Below are positions 6,883 to 15,674 of a stretch of 57,791 nt of DNA, one piece after another (position 1 is the first letter of the stretch; each line of letters opens with the position of its first letter). The notes under the pieces were generated by a model, which was given only the letters and a program-made list of their open reading frames with translations, did no database searches and was not told the origin of the DNA. Origin of the DNA: Anaerolineae bacterium (GTDB lineage: Bacteria; Chloroflexota; Anaerolineae; JAAYZQ01); contig JAFGIA010000277.1 of assembly GCA_016929795.1 (NCBI GenBank), positions 1 through 57,791 on the forward strand, read 5' to 3'. The position numbers and the translations under genes are program-made.

Positions 6883-8814
6883 CTATCCCACTGCCTCCAT
6901 CTCGAACACCCCCACCGAGCAGGCCGGCAGCTCCCACTGGGCACAATCGCCCCGCAGTGCTGGCGGGGAGACTGGACGCACGCCCACCCGCTCTGGCGCG
7001 TCCAGCGTGTTGGCCGCCAGTGGATCAGGGCCACTCATCACCCAGCCGCCGGCCGGGCGTAGGCCACCGGCGCCGCGTAGGGCCAGGCTCAGCCGCGCCT
7101 TGCGCGCGGGGTGGCGGTTCACCACGCCCAGCACGATCCGCCGCCGCTCAGGATCGCAGGTGGCAGTGACGTCCACGTACGGCACGTCGCGGTGCGCTCC
7201 GATGCTGCCATGTGGCGCGCTATCGAATACCGGCCCGTCGACGTGGGCCGGCAGCGCCAGCCGCTCCATGCGCCGGTAGAGGAGAAAGGGATAGTAGAGG
7301 GCCGTGGCCACGGCGCGCTCCTCGTCGGTGATGATGAGGGGCAGCACGTTGACCAACTGGGCCAGGTTGGCCAGCGACAGGCTGCGGCACTGCCGGTGAA
7401 AGACGTTCAGCATCCCGGCCACATAGAGTGCGTCGCGCTGGGTATAGACCACCTGGTGCATGCTGTGCGCCTCGGGCGGCGGCGGCAGCCACAGGTTCCA
7501 CTCGTCCAGGGCCACGCCGATCGGGCGGCCGGGGGCCAGGGCCGCAATCTGGGCCGCCATGCGCCCGATCATGGCCTCCACGTCCAACGGCGCGGCGCAC
7601 ACCGCACCGTGCAGCGCCTCCAGGTCGTCGATCTCTTGCCAGCCCTCCTTGTCGGGCTGGTAGATGTGAAACGAGAGATGGTCGATGTAGTCGCCGGCGC
7701 CGCGCAACACGGCTTCGTTCCAGAGCCGGCCGGGGTCGTCTGGCGTGTCGCTCAGAATGCCATCGCCCACGGTCACGATGTGCAGCGGTGTCCCTGGATC
7801 GGCAGCGTCCAGGTGGGCGGCGCGCATGGCGGTCACAAACTCGCGCAGCCGGCTCACATAGGCCCTGGCGTCGGTGTGGCCGATCTGCCAGCGCCCCCAC
7901 ACCTCGTTGCCCACGCCCCACAGGCGCACGCCGTAGGGCGCGGGGTGGCCGTGGGCCGCCCGGCGGCGGCCCTGCTCGCCCTCGGGCGGCTCGTTGCAAT
8001 AGCCCACCCAGCGCGCCGCCTCTTCCGCCGTGCCCGAGCCGTCATTGACCACCAGGAAGGGCTCGGCGCCCACCCGGGCGCAAAAGGCCAGGAACTCGTC
8101 GGTGCCCACCTGGTTACTCTCCGGGGCATTCCACGCCGCGTCGAAACGCTGGGGGCGCGATTCGCGTGGGCCGATGCCGTCCTCCCAGTGGTAACCGCTG
8201 GCAAAGTTGCCGCCGGGATAGCGGATGAGCGGCGGGGCCAGGGCCTCGATCAGCGTTGCCGTATCCTGTCGCAGGGCGCTGCCGTCCGCCGTCCAGATGC
8301 CGCCATAGACGCAGCGCTCCAGGTGCTCGACGAACTGGCCATACACCCACGGGTTGATCTCTCCCCTCACCTCGCCGGCGTCCACCTCGATGTCGGCGGC
8401 CAGCGGGCGCTGCCAGAACCGGGGCAGGCGCCAGGCGCGGCGCGCCCTGGCCGGGCCGGTCTGTGCCCCGGCCTGGATCGAAAAGACAAGCTCGCCCATC
8501 TCGCGTGTGTCGGCCCGGATCGCCAGCCGGCCCTCAGATACGGCGACACCCGAGCCATGCACAGTGAAAACCATCCCCACCGACAGGGGGAAGGGGTGGT
8601 CGGGTGTGATCTCGGACGCAGCCCGCGGTTGACCTTCGCCGCCCTGCACAGTCAACCGCCCTGGCGGCACCGGCCGGCCATCCACCTCCAGGGCGATGCC
8701 CGTCAGCGTGGCCGGAGCAAAGGTGTTGTTCAGAGCAAAGGAAAACCCCTCGGCTCCCGACTGAAAGCTGTCCGGGACATATAGTTTGCGCAAAATGAAT
8801 TCGGGAATCGCCAT
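6883..8814 (-). CDS. Alpha-L-arabinofuranosidase, GH51-like, with an extra N-terminal domain
   Basis: 643 residues; expected to release terminal arabinofuranose from arabino-oligosaccharides. From about residue 150 the GH51 barrel is clear: INPWVYGQFVEHLE, IRYPGGNFASGYHW, the acid/base motif GVGNEVWG (Glu about 304) and the nucleophile motif LDEWN (Glu about 438). The first ~115 residues are a beta-rich segment starting IPEFILRKLYV, not part of the usual enzyme; I do not know its function. No signal peptide is seen, so it is probably cytoplasmic. It lies 9 bp after the transporter gene in the same operon, which suggests uptake of arabinosides before hydrolysis. Confidence 0.88.
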   Translation of the reverse strand: MAIPEFILRKLYVPDSFQSGAEGFSFALNNTFAPATLTGIALEVDGRPVPPGRLTVQGGEGQPRAASEITPDHPFPLSVGMVFTVHGSGVAVSEGRLAIRADTREMGELVFSIQAGAQTGPARARRAWRLPRFWQRPLAADIEVDAGEVRGEINPWVYGQFVEHLERCVYGGIWTADGSALRQDTATLIEALAPPLIRYPGGNFASGYHWEDGIGPRESRPQRFDAAWNAPESNQVGTDEFLAFCARVGAEPFLVVNDGSGTAEEAARWVGYCNEPPEGEQGRRRAAHGHPAPYGVRLWGVGNEVWGRWQIGHTDARAYVSRLREFVTAMRAAHLDAADPGTPLHIVTVGDGILSDTPDDPGRLWNEAVLRGAGDYIDHLSFHIYQPDKEGWQEIDDLEALHGAVCAAPLDVEAMIGRMAAQIAALAPGRPIGVALDEWNLWLPPPPEAHSMHQVVYTQRDALYVAGMLNVFHRQCRSLSLANLAQLVNVLPLIITDEERAVATALYYPFLLYRRMERLALPAHVDGPVFDSAPHGSIGAHRDVPYVDVTATCDPERRRIVLGVVNRHPARKARLSLALRGAGGLRPAGGWVMSGPDPLAANTLDAPERVGVRPVSPPALRGDCAQWELPACSVGVFEMEAVG

Positions 8815-8823
8815 GTCACGCTC

Positions 8824-10122
8824 CTAACCCGGCCTGCTGTCAGGCGCTGCCGCTTGCGCCGCGTGGGCAGCCAGCAGCGGCAGGGCAGCCAGCAGGGTCG
8901 CCACGGCGGCGACGCGAAAGAGGATGGGCGTCGGGATGAAACCGGCCTGGCCGTTCAGCGTGGTGGGAATGCCATAGTGCGCCGCCAGCAGGCCGCCGGT
9001 GAGCGGCCCCAGCACCATCGGCACTGCCACCCAGAAGAGCAGGTAATAGCCGGCAAACTGTCCTCGCCGGTCCTCGGGAAAGAGGTCCTTGCTCCACGCC
9101 TGCGTGGCGATGGTCCATGCTGTGAGCGGCGCCAGCCAGAGCACGCCGGTCACAGCCAGGGCCGGGAGCGTGCGCGCGTACGAAAAGAGCAACAGCCCGG
9201 CCATCTCGCCAGCCACGGCCAGCAGCGCCACCGGCCGCCGGCCCCAGCGATCGACCAGCAATCCCAGGGGCCAGGCCAGCATGATGCCGCCGACCAGGAT
9301 GGTGATGCCAATGATGGCCGACGACTCGACCGTGCCCAGTTCCAGGTAATGCTGCAAATAGATCAGCAGGTAGGGAAAAAAGATATTCTGGGCGATGGCC
9401 CACAGCGAGATGCCGCCCAGCACCAGGAAAAAGTTGCGGTGCGCTGCCAGGTTGCGCGGCCGGAAGGTGTCGGCGATCTGCCGCCAGTAGCCCGTCACCG
9501 GCGACGGGCCGGCCGGCACGTCGCGCACCTGCAGGCCGCCGGCCAGCCCCAACACCACCACCAGCCCCCCAATCAGATAGAAGAAGGCAGCATAGTCGAG
9601 CGCCTCAATGATCAAGCCGGCCCCACCATAGACCACCAGGATGGCCAGCCAGGTCATAATCTCCAGCACGCCACTCACCCGGCCGCGGTTCTCCAGCGTG
9701 GTGACGTCGGCCACGTAGGCGTTGAGCGCCGCGTCGTTGGCGGTCGATCCGAAAAAGGTCATCAGGCAGTCAAAGAGGATAGCCAGCCCCACTGCCAGGG
9801 CGACGGGCTGGAAGAGAGCCGCGGTGGGAAACAGCGCGGTGAGGAGGCCCCAGGCCAGGTAGCCGCCCAGGATGAAGGGCCGGCGCCGGCCCCAGCGGCC
9901 GCGGGTCCTGTCGCTGAGGGTGCCCATCAGGATCGTCGTCACCGTGGCCGTGATGGCGCTGGCGGCGACCATCCAGGAGATGGGCCGGGGGTCGGGCACA
10001 ATGTTGTCAAAGACGAACGTGTTGAAAAACTGGTTCTCCACCGCCCAGGCGAGTTGCCCGGCAAAGCCCAACAGGATCAGGCCAGACCAGACCCGTTTCG
10101 AGAGCCACCCCGTCGCCATCAT
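8824..10122 (-). CDS. MFS transporter, probable sugar/glycoside permease
   Basis: 432 residues with about twelve hydrophobic segments and two MFS loop motifs, DRTRGRWGRRRPF after helix 2 and VDRWGRRPV in the second half, as in GPH/SLC45-like sugar:cation symporters. It is the promoter-proximal gene of a two-gene operon with the GH51 enzyme and so probably imports arabinose-containing oligosaccharides. Two adjacent ATGs start the frame (10122 and 10119). A promoter lies upstream at 10173-10201. Confidence 0.88.
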   Translation of the reverse strand: MMATGWLSKRVWSGLILLGFAGQLAWAVENQFFNTFVFDNIVPDPRPISWMVAASAITATVTTILMGTLSDRTRGRWGRRRPFILGGYLAWGLLTALFPTAALFQPVALAVGLAILFDCLMTFFGSTANDAALNAYVADVTTLENRGRVSGVLEIMTWLAILVVYGGAGLIIEALDYAAFFYLIGGLVVVLGLAGGLQVRDVPAGPSPVTGYWRQIADTFRPRNLAAHRNFFLVLGGISLWAIAQNIFFPYLLIYLQHYLELGTVESSAIIGITILVGGIMLAWPLGLLVDRWGRRPVALLAVAGEMAGLLLFSYARTLPALAVTGVLWLAPLTAWTIATQAWSKDLFPEDRRGQFAGYYLLFWVAVPMVLGPLTGGLLAAHYGIPTTLNGQAGFIPTPILFRVAAVATLLAALPLLAAHAAQAAAPDSRPG

Positions 10123-10172
10123 GCTTTTCCTCCTGGCACCATCGCCTACAGGCCGATCGTCGAGTTGCCGCC

Positions 10173-10201
10173 ATTATACCACGCCCGGGGTCGGGCGTCC
10201 A
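10173..10201 (-). promoter_or_regulatory. Promoter of the MFS-GH51 operon
   Basis: Read on the minus strand: TGGACG at 10201-10196, a 17-bp spacer and TATAAT at 10178-10173, about 50 bp upstream of the transporter start. Confidence 0.65.
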
Positions 10202-10231
10202 GAGCCGGCATCGTCGCTTTGCTCTAGTCGT

Positions 10232-11218
10232 TCATCGATCATAGACCGCCGGGTTGACGCAGTTCGGCAGGCGCTCGCCGCGCAGGCCGGCGAGCAAATT
10301 GGCGGCGGCCATTTGCGCCATTTTATCACGCGTCGCGCGGCTGGCACTGCCCAGGTGGGGCACGACGAGGCAGTTGTCGAGGGTCAGCAGCTTGTGGCCG
10401 GCGGGCAGCGGCTCGGGCTCGGTGACGTCGAGGGCGGCGTAGGCAATCTGGCCCGAGACAAGGGCGTTGTACAGAGCGTCAGGGTCGACGATGGGGCCGC
10501 GCGCGGTGTTGACCAGGATGGCGGTTGGCTTTATCTTTTCGAGCGCAACGGCGTTGATCATGTGGTAGGTATCGTCCGTGAGCGGCACGTGCAGGCTGAT
10601 GAAATCAGATTCGGCGAGCAGCTCGTCGAGGTCGCAGCGCATGGCGACGTCGACAAAGGGAGCCTTGGTGTCGTCGCAGAAGGGATCGAAATAAACAACC
10701 CGCATGCCGAAACCCATGGCGCGGCGGGTGACGGCCTGGCCGATGCGCCCCATGCCGATGATACCCAGCGTGGCGCCGTGCACGTCGTGACCCAGGAGCA
10801 GCTTTGGTCCCCAGGTATGCCACTTGCCTGCCTCGACGTACCGGGCGCCCTCGACGATGCGCCGGGCCGCGGCCATGAGCAGGGCAAAGGCCATGTCGGC
10901 CGTGGTCTCGGTCAGCACGCCAGGGGTGTTGCCGACGGGGATGCCGCGCGCAGTCGCCGCATCGACATCGATGTTGTCATAACCGACGGCATAGTTGCTG
11001 ATAACCCTCAGGCCAGGGCCAGCGGCGTCCATCATCTCGGCGTCGACCTTGTCCGTGAGGAGGGAGAGGAGGCCGTCGATGCCGGCAACTTGCTTCAGGA
11101 GCACGTCACGGGGGGGCGGCGTCTCTTCTCGCCACACCCGGGCGTTGGTTTCTGCCAGGATCGGATCCAGGCCGGCATCGGGGATCTCGCGGGTAACGAA
11201 TACTTGGGGCTCTGGCAT
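10232..11218 (-). CDS. D-2-hydroxyacid dehydrogenase, glyoxylate/hydroxypyruvate reductase type
   Basis: 328 residues; NAD(P)H-dependent reduction of hydroxypyruvate or glyoxylate to D-glycerate or glycolate. The Rossmann motif TLGIIGMGRIGQAV is followed by the family signature (NTARGPIVD) and the catalytic His region (VPHLGSAS). Length and motif order match GyaR/GhrB-type enzymes. GAGGTG precedes the ATG by 6 nt. It is third in a minus-strand set after aminotransferase and glycerate 2-kinase, which points to hydroxypyruvate as the substrate. An 80-bp repeat separates it from the kinase gene. Confidence 0.9.
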   Translation of the reverse strand: MPEPQVFVTREIPDAGLDPILAETNARVWREETPPPRDVLLKQVAGIDGLLSLLTDKVDAEMMDAAGPGLRVISNYAVGYDNIDVDAATARGIPVGNTPGVLTETTADMAFALLMAAARRIVEGARYVEAGKWHTWGPKLLLGHDVHGATLGIIGMGRIGQAVTRRAMGFGMRVVYFDPFCDDTKAPFVDVAMRCDLDELLAESDFISLHVPLTDDTYHMINAVALEKIKPTAILVNTARGPIVDPDALYNALVSGQIAYAALDVTEPEPLPAGHKLLTLDNCLVVPHLGSASRATRDKMAQMAAANLLAGLRGERLPNCVNPAVYDR

Positions 11219-11234
11219 ATTTCACCTCATTCTC

Positions 11235-11314
11235 GTATCTGCTCAATAATCGGGGGTTGGGGTGTGTGCGGGCATCGCACACACCCCGACTCCCCCCCTT
11301 TATTGAGATGATAC
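11235..11314. repeat. 80-bp palindromic repeat with conserved ends, copy 1
   Basis: The left end GTATCTGCTCAATAAT and right end TTTATTGAGATGATAC are imperfect terminal inverted repeats. The core is GGGGTGTGTGCG / CGCACACACCCC around five bases. It shares ends and length with copies at 16655-16735 and 45562-45640 but has an unrelated core. It lies between glycerate kinase and the reductase gene, adjoining the kinase stop codon. Confidence 0.75.
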
Positions 11315-12694
11315 TCATTCTCTTTCATCACTCGTCAATTCGGGAAAGACAAAGAGGAAGAGGAGGTCATTGACGTTGGTGCCGGTAGGGCCGGTGCGGA
11401 TCAGGTCGTCGAGGGCGTCAAAGAAGGGGTAAGCGTTGTTCTCCGCCAGGTGAGCGGCGGGATCGAGGCCAAGCGACCGGGCTCGGGCGGCGGTGTCGCC
11501 GGTGGCGACGGCGCCAGCAGCGTCGGTAGGGCCGTCGGTGCCGTCGGTGGCGAGGGCCACGAGCAGCACACCGGGCACGCCGTCGAGGGCGAGCGTGGCG
11601 GCCAGCGCCAGCTCCTGGTTGCGGCCCCCCTTGCCGCTGCCGCGCACAGTGACCGTTGTCTCGCCGCCCCACACGAGGCAGGCAGGGCGGGGAACGGGGT
11701 GGTCAGAGTGCGCCACCTCTTTGGCCAGCGCGGCGGCGACGCGAGCGACGTGGCGCGCCTCGCCCTCAACAAAGGTGGACAGGAGCAGGCTGTTCAACCC
11801 CCACGCGCGCGCGGCTTTGACAGCGGCGGTGGCAGCCAGGCGATTGCTGCCGACGACGATGACCTGCACACGGCCAAAGAGGGCGCTGCCTGGCTTGGGG
11901 GTATCCGTTGCGTCCCCGGCCCGGCCCGCCTCCAGGCGAGCGCGCACGGGGGGGGGCAGGCGATCAGCCAGGTCGTAGCCCTCGATCACGGCCCAGGCAT
12001 CGGCGAATGTGGTGAGGTCGGGTGACAGGGGACCGGAGGCGATGGTGTCGAGTGGGTCGCCGACCACGTCGGACAGGACGAGCCCGGCGATTTGGGCGCG
12101 GCCCGACAGCCGGACGAGGCCGCCCCCCTTGATTTGCGACAGGTGCTTGCGCACCGTGTTGACCTCGACGATCGTCGCGCCGGCGCGCAGGAGCAAATCG
12201 GTGGTGTGCTGCACGTCGTCGAGGCCAAGGCCGGGCGCGGGCAACACCATCAGGGCCGACCCACCACCCGAGATGACGGCGAGCAGCAGGTCGCGCGGCC
12301 CAGCCCTGGCGGCGAGGTCGACGAGGCGGCGCGTGGCGTCGACACCCTGTTGATCGGGCACGGGGTGGCCCGCTTCCACGACCTCGACGGGTCCTGTGTC
12401 GACCTTCGATGCGCCGTATCCATGTTTTGTGACCACCAGCCCGCCTGTCAGGCGATCTCCCACAATGTCGTGGAGCGTGCTGGCCATGGCCACAGCGGCC
12501 TTCCCCCCGCCGATGACCCACACATGATCCAGCGTGTCGAGATCGTAGGCGCGACCGCCGACGATGAGCCGGCTGCCGCGCCGCTCCACGTGGCGGCGAA
12601 CCGCTGCGCCGGGATCGACGGCTGCCAGGGCGGCCCGCTGGATCGCCAGGATGATCTCCCGGTGTTCTGAGGTATCAACCGAGAAAGCGGTCAT
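11315..12694 (-). CDS. Glycerate 2-kinase (GckA/TtuD, DUF4147 family)
   Basis: 459 residues; expected to phosphorylate D-glycerate to 2-phosphoglycerate with ATP. The conserved elements are VIGGGKAAVAMA near residue 60, the glycine-rich SGGGSALM, and the later segments LVLSDVVGD and VWGGETTVTVRGSGKGGRNQE, which together identify the MOFRL/DUF4147 kinase family. Older annotations call these proteins hydroxypyruvate reductase. It sits between the serine-type aminotransferase and the hydroxyacid dehydrogenase, completing a serine to 2-phosphoglycerate route. Confidence 0.92.
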   Translation of the reverse strand: MTAFSVDTSEHREIILAIQRAALAAVDPGAAVRRHVERRGSRLIVGGRAYDLDTLDHVWVIGGGKAAVAMASTLHDIVGDRLTGGLVVTKHGYGASKVDTGPVEVVEAGHPVPDQQGVDATRRLVDLAARAGPRDLLLAVISGGGSALMVLPAPGLGLDDVQHTTDLLLRAGATIVEVNTVRKHLSQIKGGGLVRLSGRAQIAGLVLSDVVGDPLDTIASGPLSPDLTTFADAWAVIEGYDLADRLPPPVRARLEAGRAGDATDTPKPGSALFGRVQVIVVGSNRLAATAAVKAARAWGLNSLLLSTFVEGEARHVARVAAALAKEVAHSDHPVPRPACLVWGGETTVTVRGSGKGGRNQELALAATLALDGVPGVLLVALATDGTDGPTDAAGAVATGDTAARARSLGLDPAAHLAENNAYPFFDALDDLIRTGPTGTNVNDLLFLFVFPELTSDERE

Positions 12695-12719
12695 CGGGCG
12701 CGCTCGGCGAGGGGGTAGA

Positions 12720-13862
12720 TCAGGCGGCTGGCCGGTAGGGTGCCACGTCGAGCCCTTGCAGCGACAGGTAATCGGCCGTGGCCTGGAGGAAGGCGTCGAT
12801 ATAGTCGGCGTTGGCCGCCCTGCCGATGTGGCCCACGCGCACGATCTTGCCGTGCAGATCGTCCAGTCCCCCGGAAATCATGATCTGCCGCTCTTCGAGC
12901 AGGTAGTGGCGATACGCTTCCAGATCGAGGCCCGGGGGGCCGTACACGGCTGTGATGAGCGGCGAGGTATAGGGCTCGCTGGTGAACATTGAAAAGCCCC
13001 ACGATAGCAGGGCGTCGCGCACCTGCCTGGCGGCGGCCGCGTGATAGTCATAGTAGGCGTCGAGTCCCTGTGCCAGGATGCGGCGCAGGCTGGCCAGTAG
13101 GGCGCAAATGCTGTTGGTGGGCAGTGTTGTGGGGTAGGGATGCCAGTCGGCCCAGTGAGTGGCATACTCTTTCCATGTGGCCAGGTCCTGGTACCAGCCG
13201 TGCGCGCGGCTCCCCTTCTGCTCGATCTGTTGCCAGGCGCGCGGGCTGATCGCGATCGGCGCCAGGCCAGGCGGGCTGGCCAGACATTTGTTGCTGACAG
13301 TGACACACACGTCGATGCCCCACTCGTCGACGGGCAGGGGAACGCCGCCGAGTGACGAGACGGCGTCGAGGATAAACGGCACGTCATACTCGGCAGCAAT
13401 CTGGGCCATGTCGCGCACGGGGTTCAGCACGCCTGTGGACGTCTCGAGATGCACCGCGACCAGTGCCTGAGCCTCGGGCGTGTGCGCTAGGGCCTGGCGC
13501 ACTGCCGCGGGATCAAGTGGCTGCCCGGCGGGTGCTTCCACGGTGCGCACCTCGAGCCCATAGCCGGCGACGATGGCGGCCAGGCGGCGCCCAAAAAAAC
13601 CGTTCCGCGCAACGACAACCGGTTCGCCGGTGCGCGCGAGGCTGCCGATGGCGGCGTCGAGCGCAGCCGTGCCGGGGCCTGGCATGAGGAGGAGGTCGTG
13701 TTCGGTGCGCATGACCTGTTTCAGACAGCCGATGACCTCGTTGTAGATGGCCAACCACTGGCGGCCATAGTGGGGCATGACCTGGTGGGAGAGGGCCGCC
13801 AGGACCTCGTCGTCGACGTCGACGGGGCCGGGGATCATGAGGCGAACGGGCTGTATCTCCAT
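12720..13862 (-). CDS. Class V aminotransferase, serine-pyruvate/alanine-glyoxylate type
   Basis: 380 residues; PLP enzyme that would convert serine to hydroxypyruvate with pyruvate or glyoxylate as acceptor. It begins with the family's substrate loop (RLMIPGPVDVDDEVL). The PLP lysine sits in VTVSNKCLASPPG. The ATG at 13862 is preceded by AGGCAAGAG and aligns with family N-termini. The open frame extends upstream to 14195, but that part is out-of-frame topoisomerase sequence. It is 13 bp after the topoisomerase stop and 25 bp before the glycerate kinase, so it is probably co-transcribed with both. Confidence 0.9.
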   Translation of the reverse strand: MEIQPVRLMIPGPVDVDDEVLAALSHQVMPHYGRQWLAIYNEVIGCLKQVMRTEHDLLLMPGPGTAALDAAIGSLARTGEPVVVARNGFFGRRLAAIVAGYGLEVRTVEAPAGQPLDPAAVRQALAHTPEAQALVAVHLETSTGVLNPVRDMAQIAAEYDVPFILDAVSSLGGVPLPVDEWGIDVCVTVSNKCLASPPGLAPIAISPRAWQQIEQKGSRAHGWYQDLATWKEYATHWADWHPYPTTLPTNSICALLASLRRILAQGLDAYYDYHAAAARQVRDALLSWGFSMFTSEPYTSPLITAVYGPPGLDLEAYRHYLLEERQIMISGGLDDLHGKIVRVGHIGRAANADYIDAFLQATADYLSLQGLDVAPYRPAA

Positions 13863-13875
13863 TTTGATCTCTTGC

Positions 13876-15660
13876 CTACCCCTCTGTGTCCTGGGATTCG
13901 CCATCCTCGCCGTTGCGCACCCAGGCAAACTTTTGGCGCAGGGCTTTGGGGTAGTAGCGCTCGATGACGTCATAGTTGACGCTCGTGCCCCACTCGTAGT
14001 AGACACGGGGATCGATGTACGATTTGAGACTGGTGCCCAGGTTCCACGTGCGCTTTTGGGATGCGATCGACTTTTGCACCTTGATCTTGTCGAGGGCGAT
14101 CCTGGCCCTGGCCAACTGCTCTTGGGCTCGCTCCACGCGACGAGCCGCCGAGGCGAGACGCTTTTCGTAGCGGCGCGCCACCTTTTCGCGGTCACCCTCC
14201 TGTGCGGCGTCCTGCTGCTCCCCCGCCTCGGCCTCCAGGCTGGCCAGTGCCTGCTGATGCTCTTCCAGGCGCAGGCGGGCGCTTTCGACGCGCGCCTCGG
14301 CTTTGACCTGCCTTTCCTGGTAGCGTTTGCGGCTGCGCTCCCAGCTTGCTGATTCCTTTTTCGTGTGGTTGCACAGGACAGCAGCCTCGAGATTCGCCAT
14401 GCTGGCGGCGGCCCACTTCTGGTGCTCCGGGTCCTCGGCCGTGACGCCCGAGCTTTGCAGCTCGCGACGAACTGCGACCGTGGCGTGGTGCGTGCGAAAC
14501 ACCTTGGCTGTCAGGCCGGGCAGCACGTCCGACAGGTAGGCGTTGACGTCACGGCTGCTGATGTCGGGAAAGATCTGTGGCTTGTCGCGTGCCGAGCCGC
14601 CGTCGTTGCCATTTTCGCCGGATGACAAAGCCGCCCCTCCGCCGCCAACAGTAGAGGAGGGGCGCGCGTTGTCGATCAGATCTTGCAAGTTCTGGCACAC
14701 CACCTCGGGCAGCGGGATCTGTTTGTGCCACAGCACCGAGTCTTTGCCGAGGAAGCGAAACTCGACGGTGCCATCGTTGTGAAGTGTTACGTGCTCGGGG
14801 CGCAGGGTGGTGGCGCCGACTGTGTCGGCCTCGTCTTCGTCCTTCTCGTCGCCCACGCGCAGGCAGAGGGCATCGATCAGGTAACAGGCGGTGGCGATCC
14901 GGCGCCGTTTATCGTCATGGTCAGACAGGTCCTGGGTGATCTGCTCGCGCACAGTGTCGATCCCGGCATCCAGTTCGTACACCTTGTCGAATTTCTGCGC
15001 TTCGCGCGCTTGCTTGATGGGAGCGCTGTCGCTGAGCCACACATACTTGAGCTTGCCCGACAGCTTGTCGCGCCAGCGGGCCACCCACAGCGACTCGGGC
15101 TGCCACACGATCTCGCCCCACTCGCCCTCGGGGTGCGGCGCGTCGGGGCTGAGGTTCAGCGTGACGTCGGCCCGCGTGACGCCCTCTTTCCACCGGCCGC
15201 GCAGCGGGTGCTGGCCGCGGCCCATGAAAATGCCACCCGGCTCGACGACATAGTTCGCCAGGTCCACCCGCTCGCCGTTGACGATGGCATAGCCATGGCG
15301 CTCGCCAAGCGCCTCACGCTGTGCTTTCCGTTCGGCGGCGAGCGCTTTCCGTTCCTCTGGCGACATCTGCTCCTTGGTTGCTCGTTCTTCTTCCACCACG
15401 CGGATCGCAGGGCGAAAATCGACCTCTTCCTCAGACAGAACGTCGTCCAGGCCAAGCTCGGCGCCAAAGTCAGTTAAAAAGTTCTCGACAAATGTAGGGT
15501 CCTCGACATACTCGGTGCCCTGTTTCTTGGCCCAGGCGAGTGCCATCTCTTCTTGCTTGGGTGTGAGCTTGAACCACTCGCCACGGATCTTGAGCACAAG
15601 GCCAAGGTAGGGCGGTGGGTCGAGGACCACCACACCGTTATGAATCAACTCTGTTAGCAT
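13876..15660 (-). CDS. Eukaryotic-type DNA topoisomerase IB
   Basis: 594 residues; relaxes supercoiled DNA through a 3'-phosphotyrosine intermediate. It aligns from the start with the human Top1 core (PPPYLGL, KLTPKQEEMA) and keeps all five catalytic residues by motif: Arg268 (LRVGDEKDE), Lys306 (FLGKDS), Arg389 (LTAKVFRT), His432 (LCNHTKK) and Tyr548 (LGTSLKSYIDPR). These match human R488, K532, R590, H632 and Y723. A charged, helical linker of about 100 residues precedes the Tyr domain. A low-complexity Ser/Gly/Asn insertion lies near 335-360. Bacterial TopIB enzymes are usually smaller and poxvirus-like. The frame extends upstream to 15729, but homology begins at 15660. It lies 14 bp after the GerW-like gene. 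Confidence 0.93.
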   Translation of the reverse strand: MLTELIHNGVVVLDPPPYLGLVLKIRGEWFKLTPKQEEMALAWAKKQGTEYVEDPTFVENFLTDFGAELGLDDVLSEEEVDFRPAIRVVEEERATKEQMSPEERKALAAERKAQREALGERHGYAIVNGERVDLANYVVEPGGIFMGRGQHPLRGRWKEGVTRADVTLNLSPDAPHPEGEWGEIVWQPESLWVARWRDKLSGKLKYVWLSDSAPIKQAREAQKFDKVYELDAGIDTVREQITQDLSDHDDKRRRIATACYLIDALCLRVGDEKDEDEADTVGATTLRPEHVTLHNDGTVEFRFLGKDSVLWHKQIPLPEVVCQNLQDLIDNARPSSTVGGGGAALSSGENGNDGGSARDKPQIFPDISSRDVNAYLSDVLPGLTAKVFRTHHATVAVRRELQSSGVTAEDPEHQKWAAASMANLEAAVLCNHTKKESASWERSRKRYQERQVKAEARVESARLRLEEHQQALASLEAEAGEQQDAAQEGDREKVARRYEKRLASAARRVERAQEQLARARIALDKIKVQKSIASQKRTWNLGTSLKSYIDPRVYYEWGTSVNYDVIERYYPKALRQKFAWVRNGEDGESQDTEG

Positions 15661-15674
15661 ACAGGTCCACAACC

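Noticed and set aside
7111..8784. A 557-codon plus-strand open frame opposite the GH51 gene
   Set aside because: It is the antisense of a clear GH51 coding region, has no family motifs and is rich in Arg, His and Gly, as expected from high-GC shadow frames.
8854..10227. A 457-codon plus-strand open frame opposite the MFS gene
   Set aside because: Antisense shadow of a gene with clear transporter motifs and a promoter on the other strand.
9872..11311. A 479-codon plus-strand open frame across two minus-strand genes
   Set aside because: It crosses the MFS gene, a promoter gap and the reductase gene; no recognisable protein.
13863..14195. An upstream extension of the serine-type aminotransferase frame
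   Set aside because: It overlaps the topoisomerase C-terminal domain out of frame and has no family similarity.
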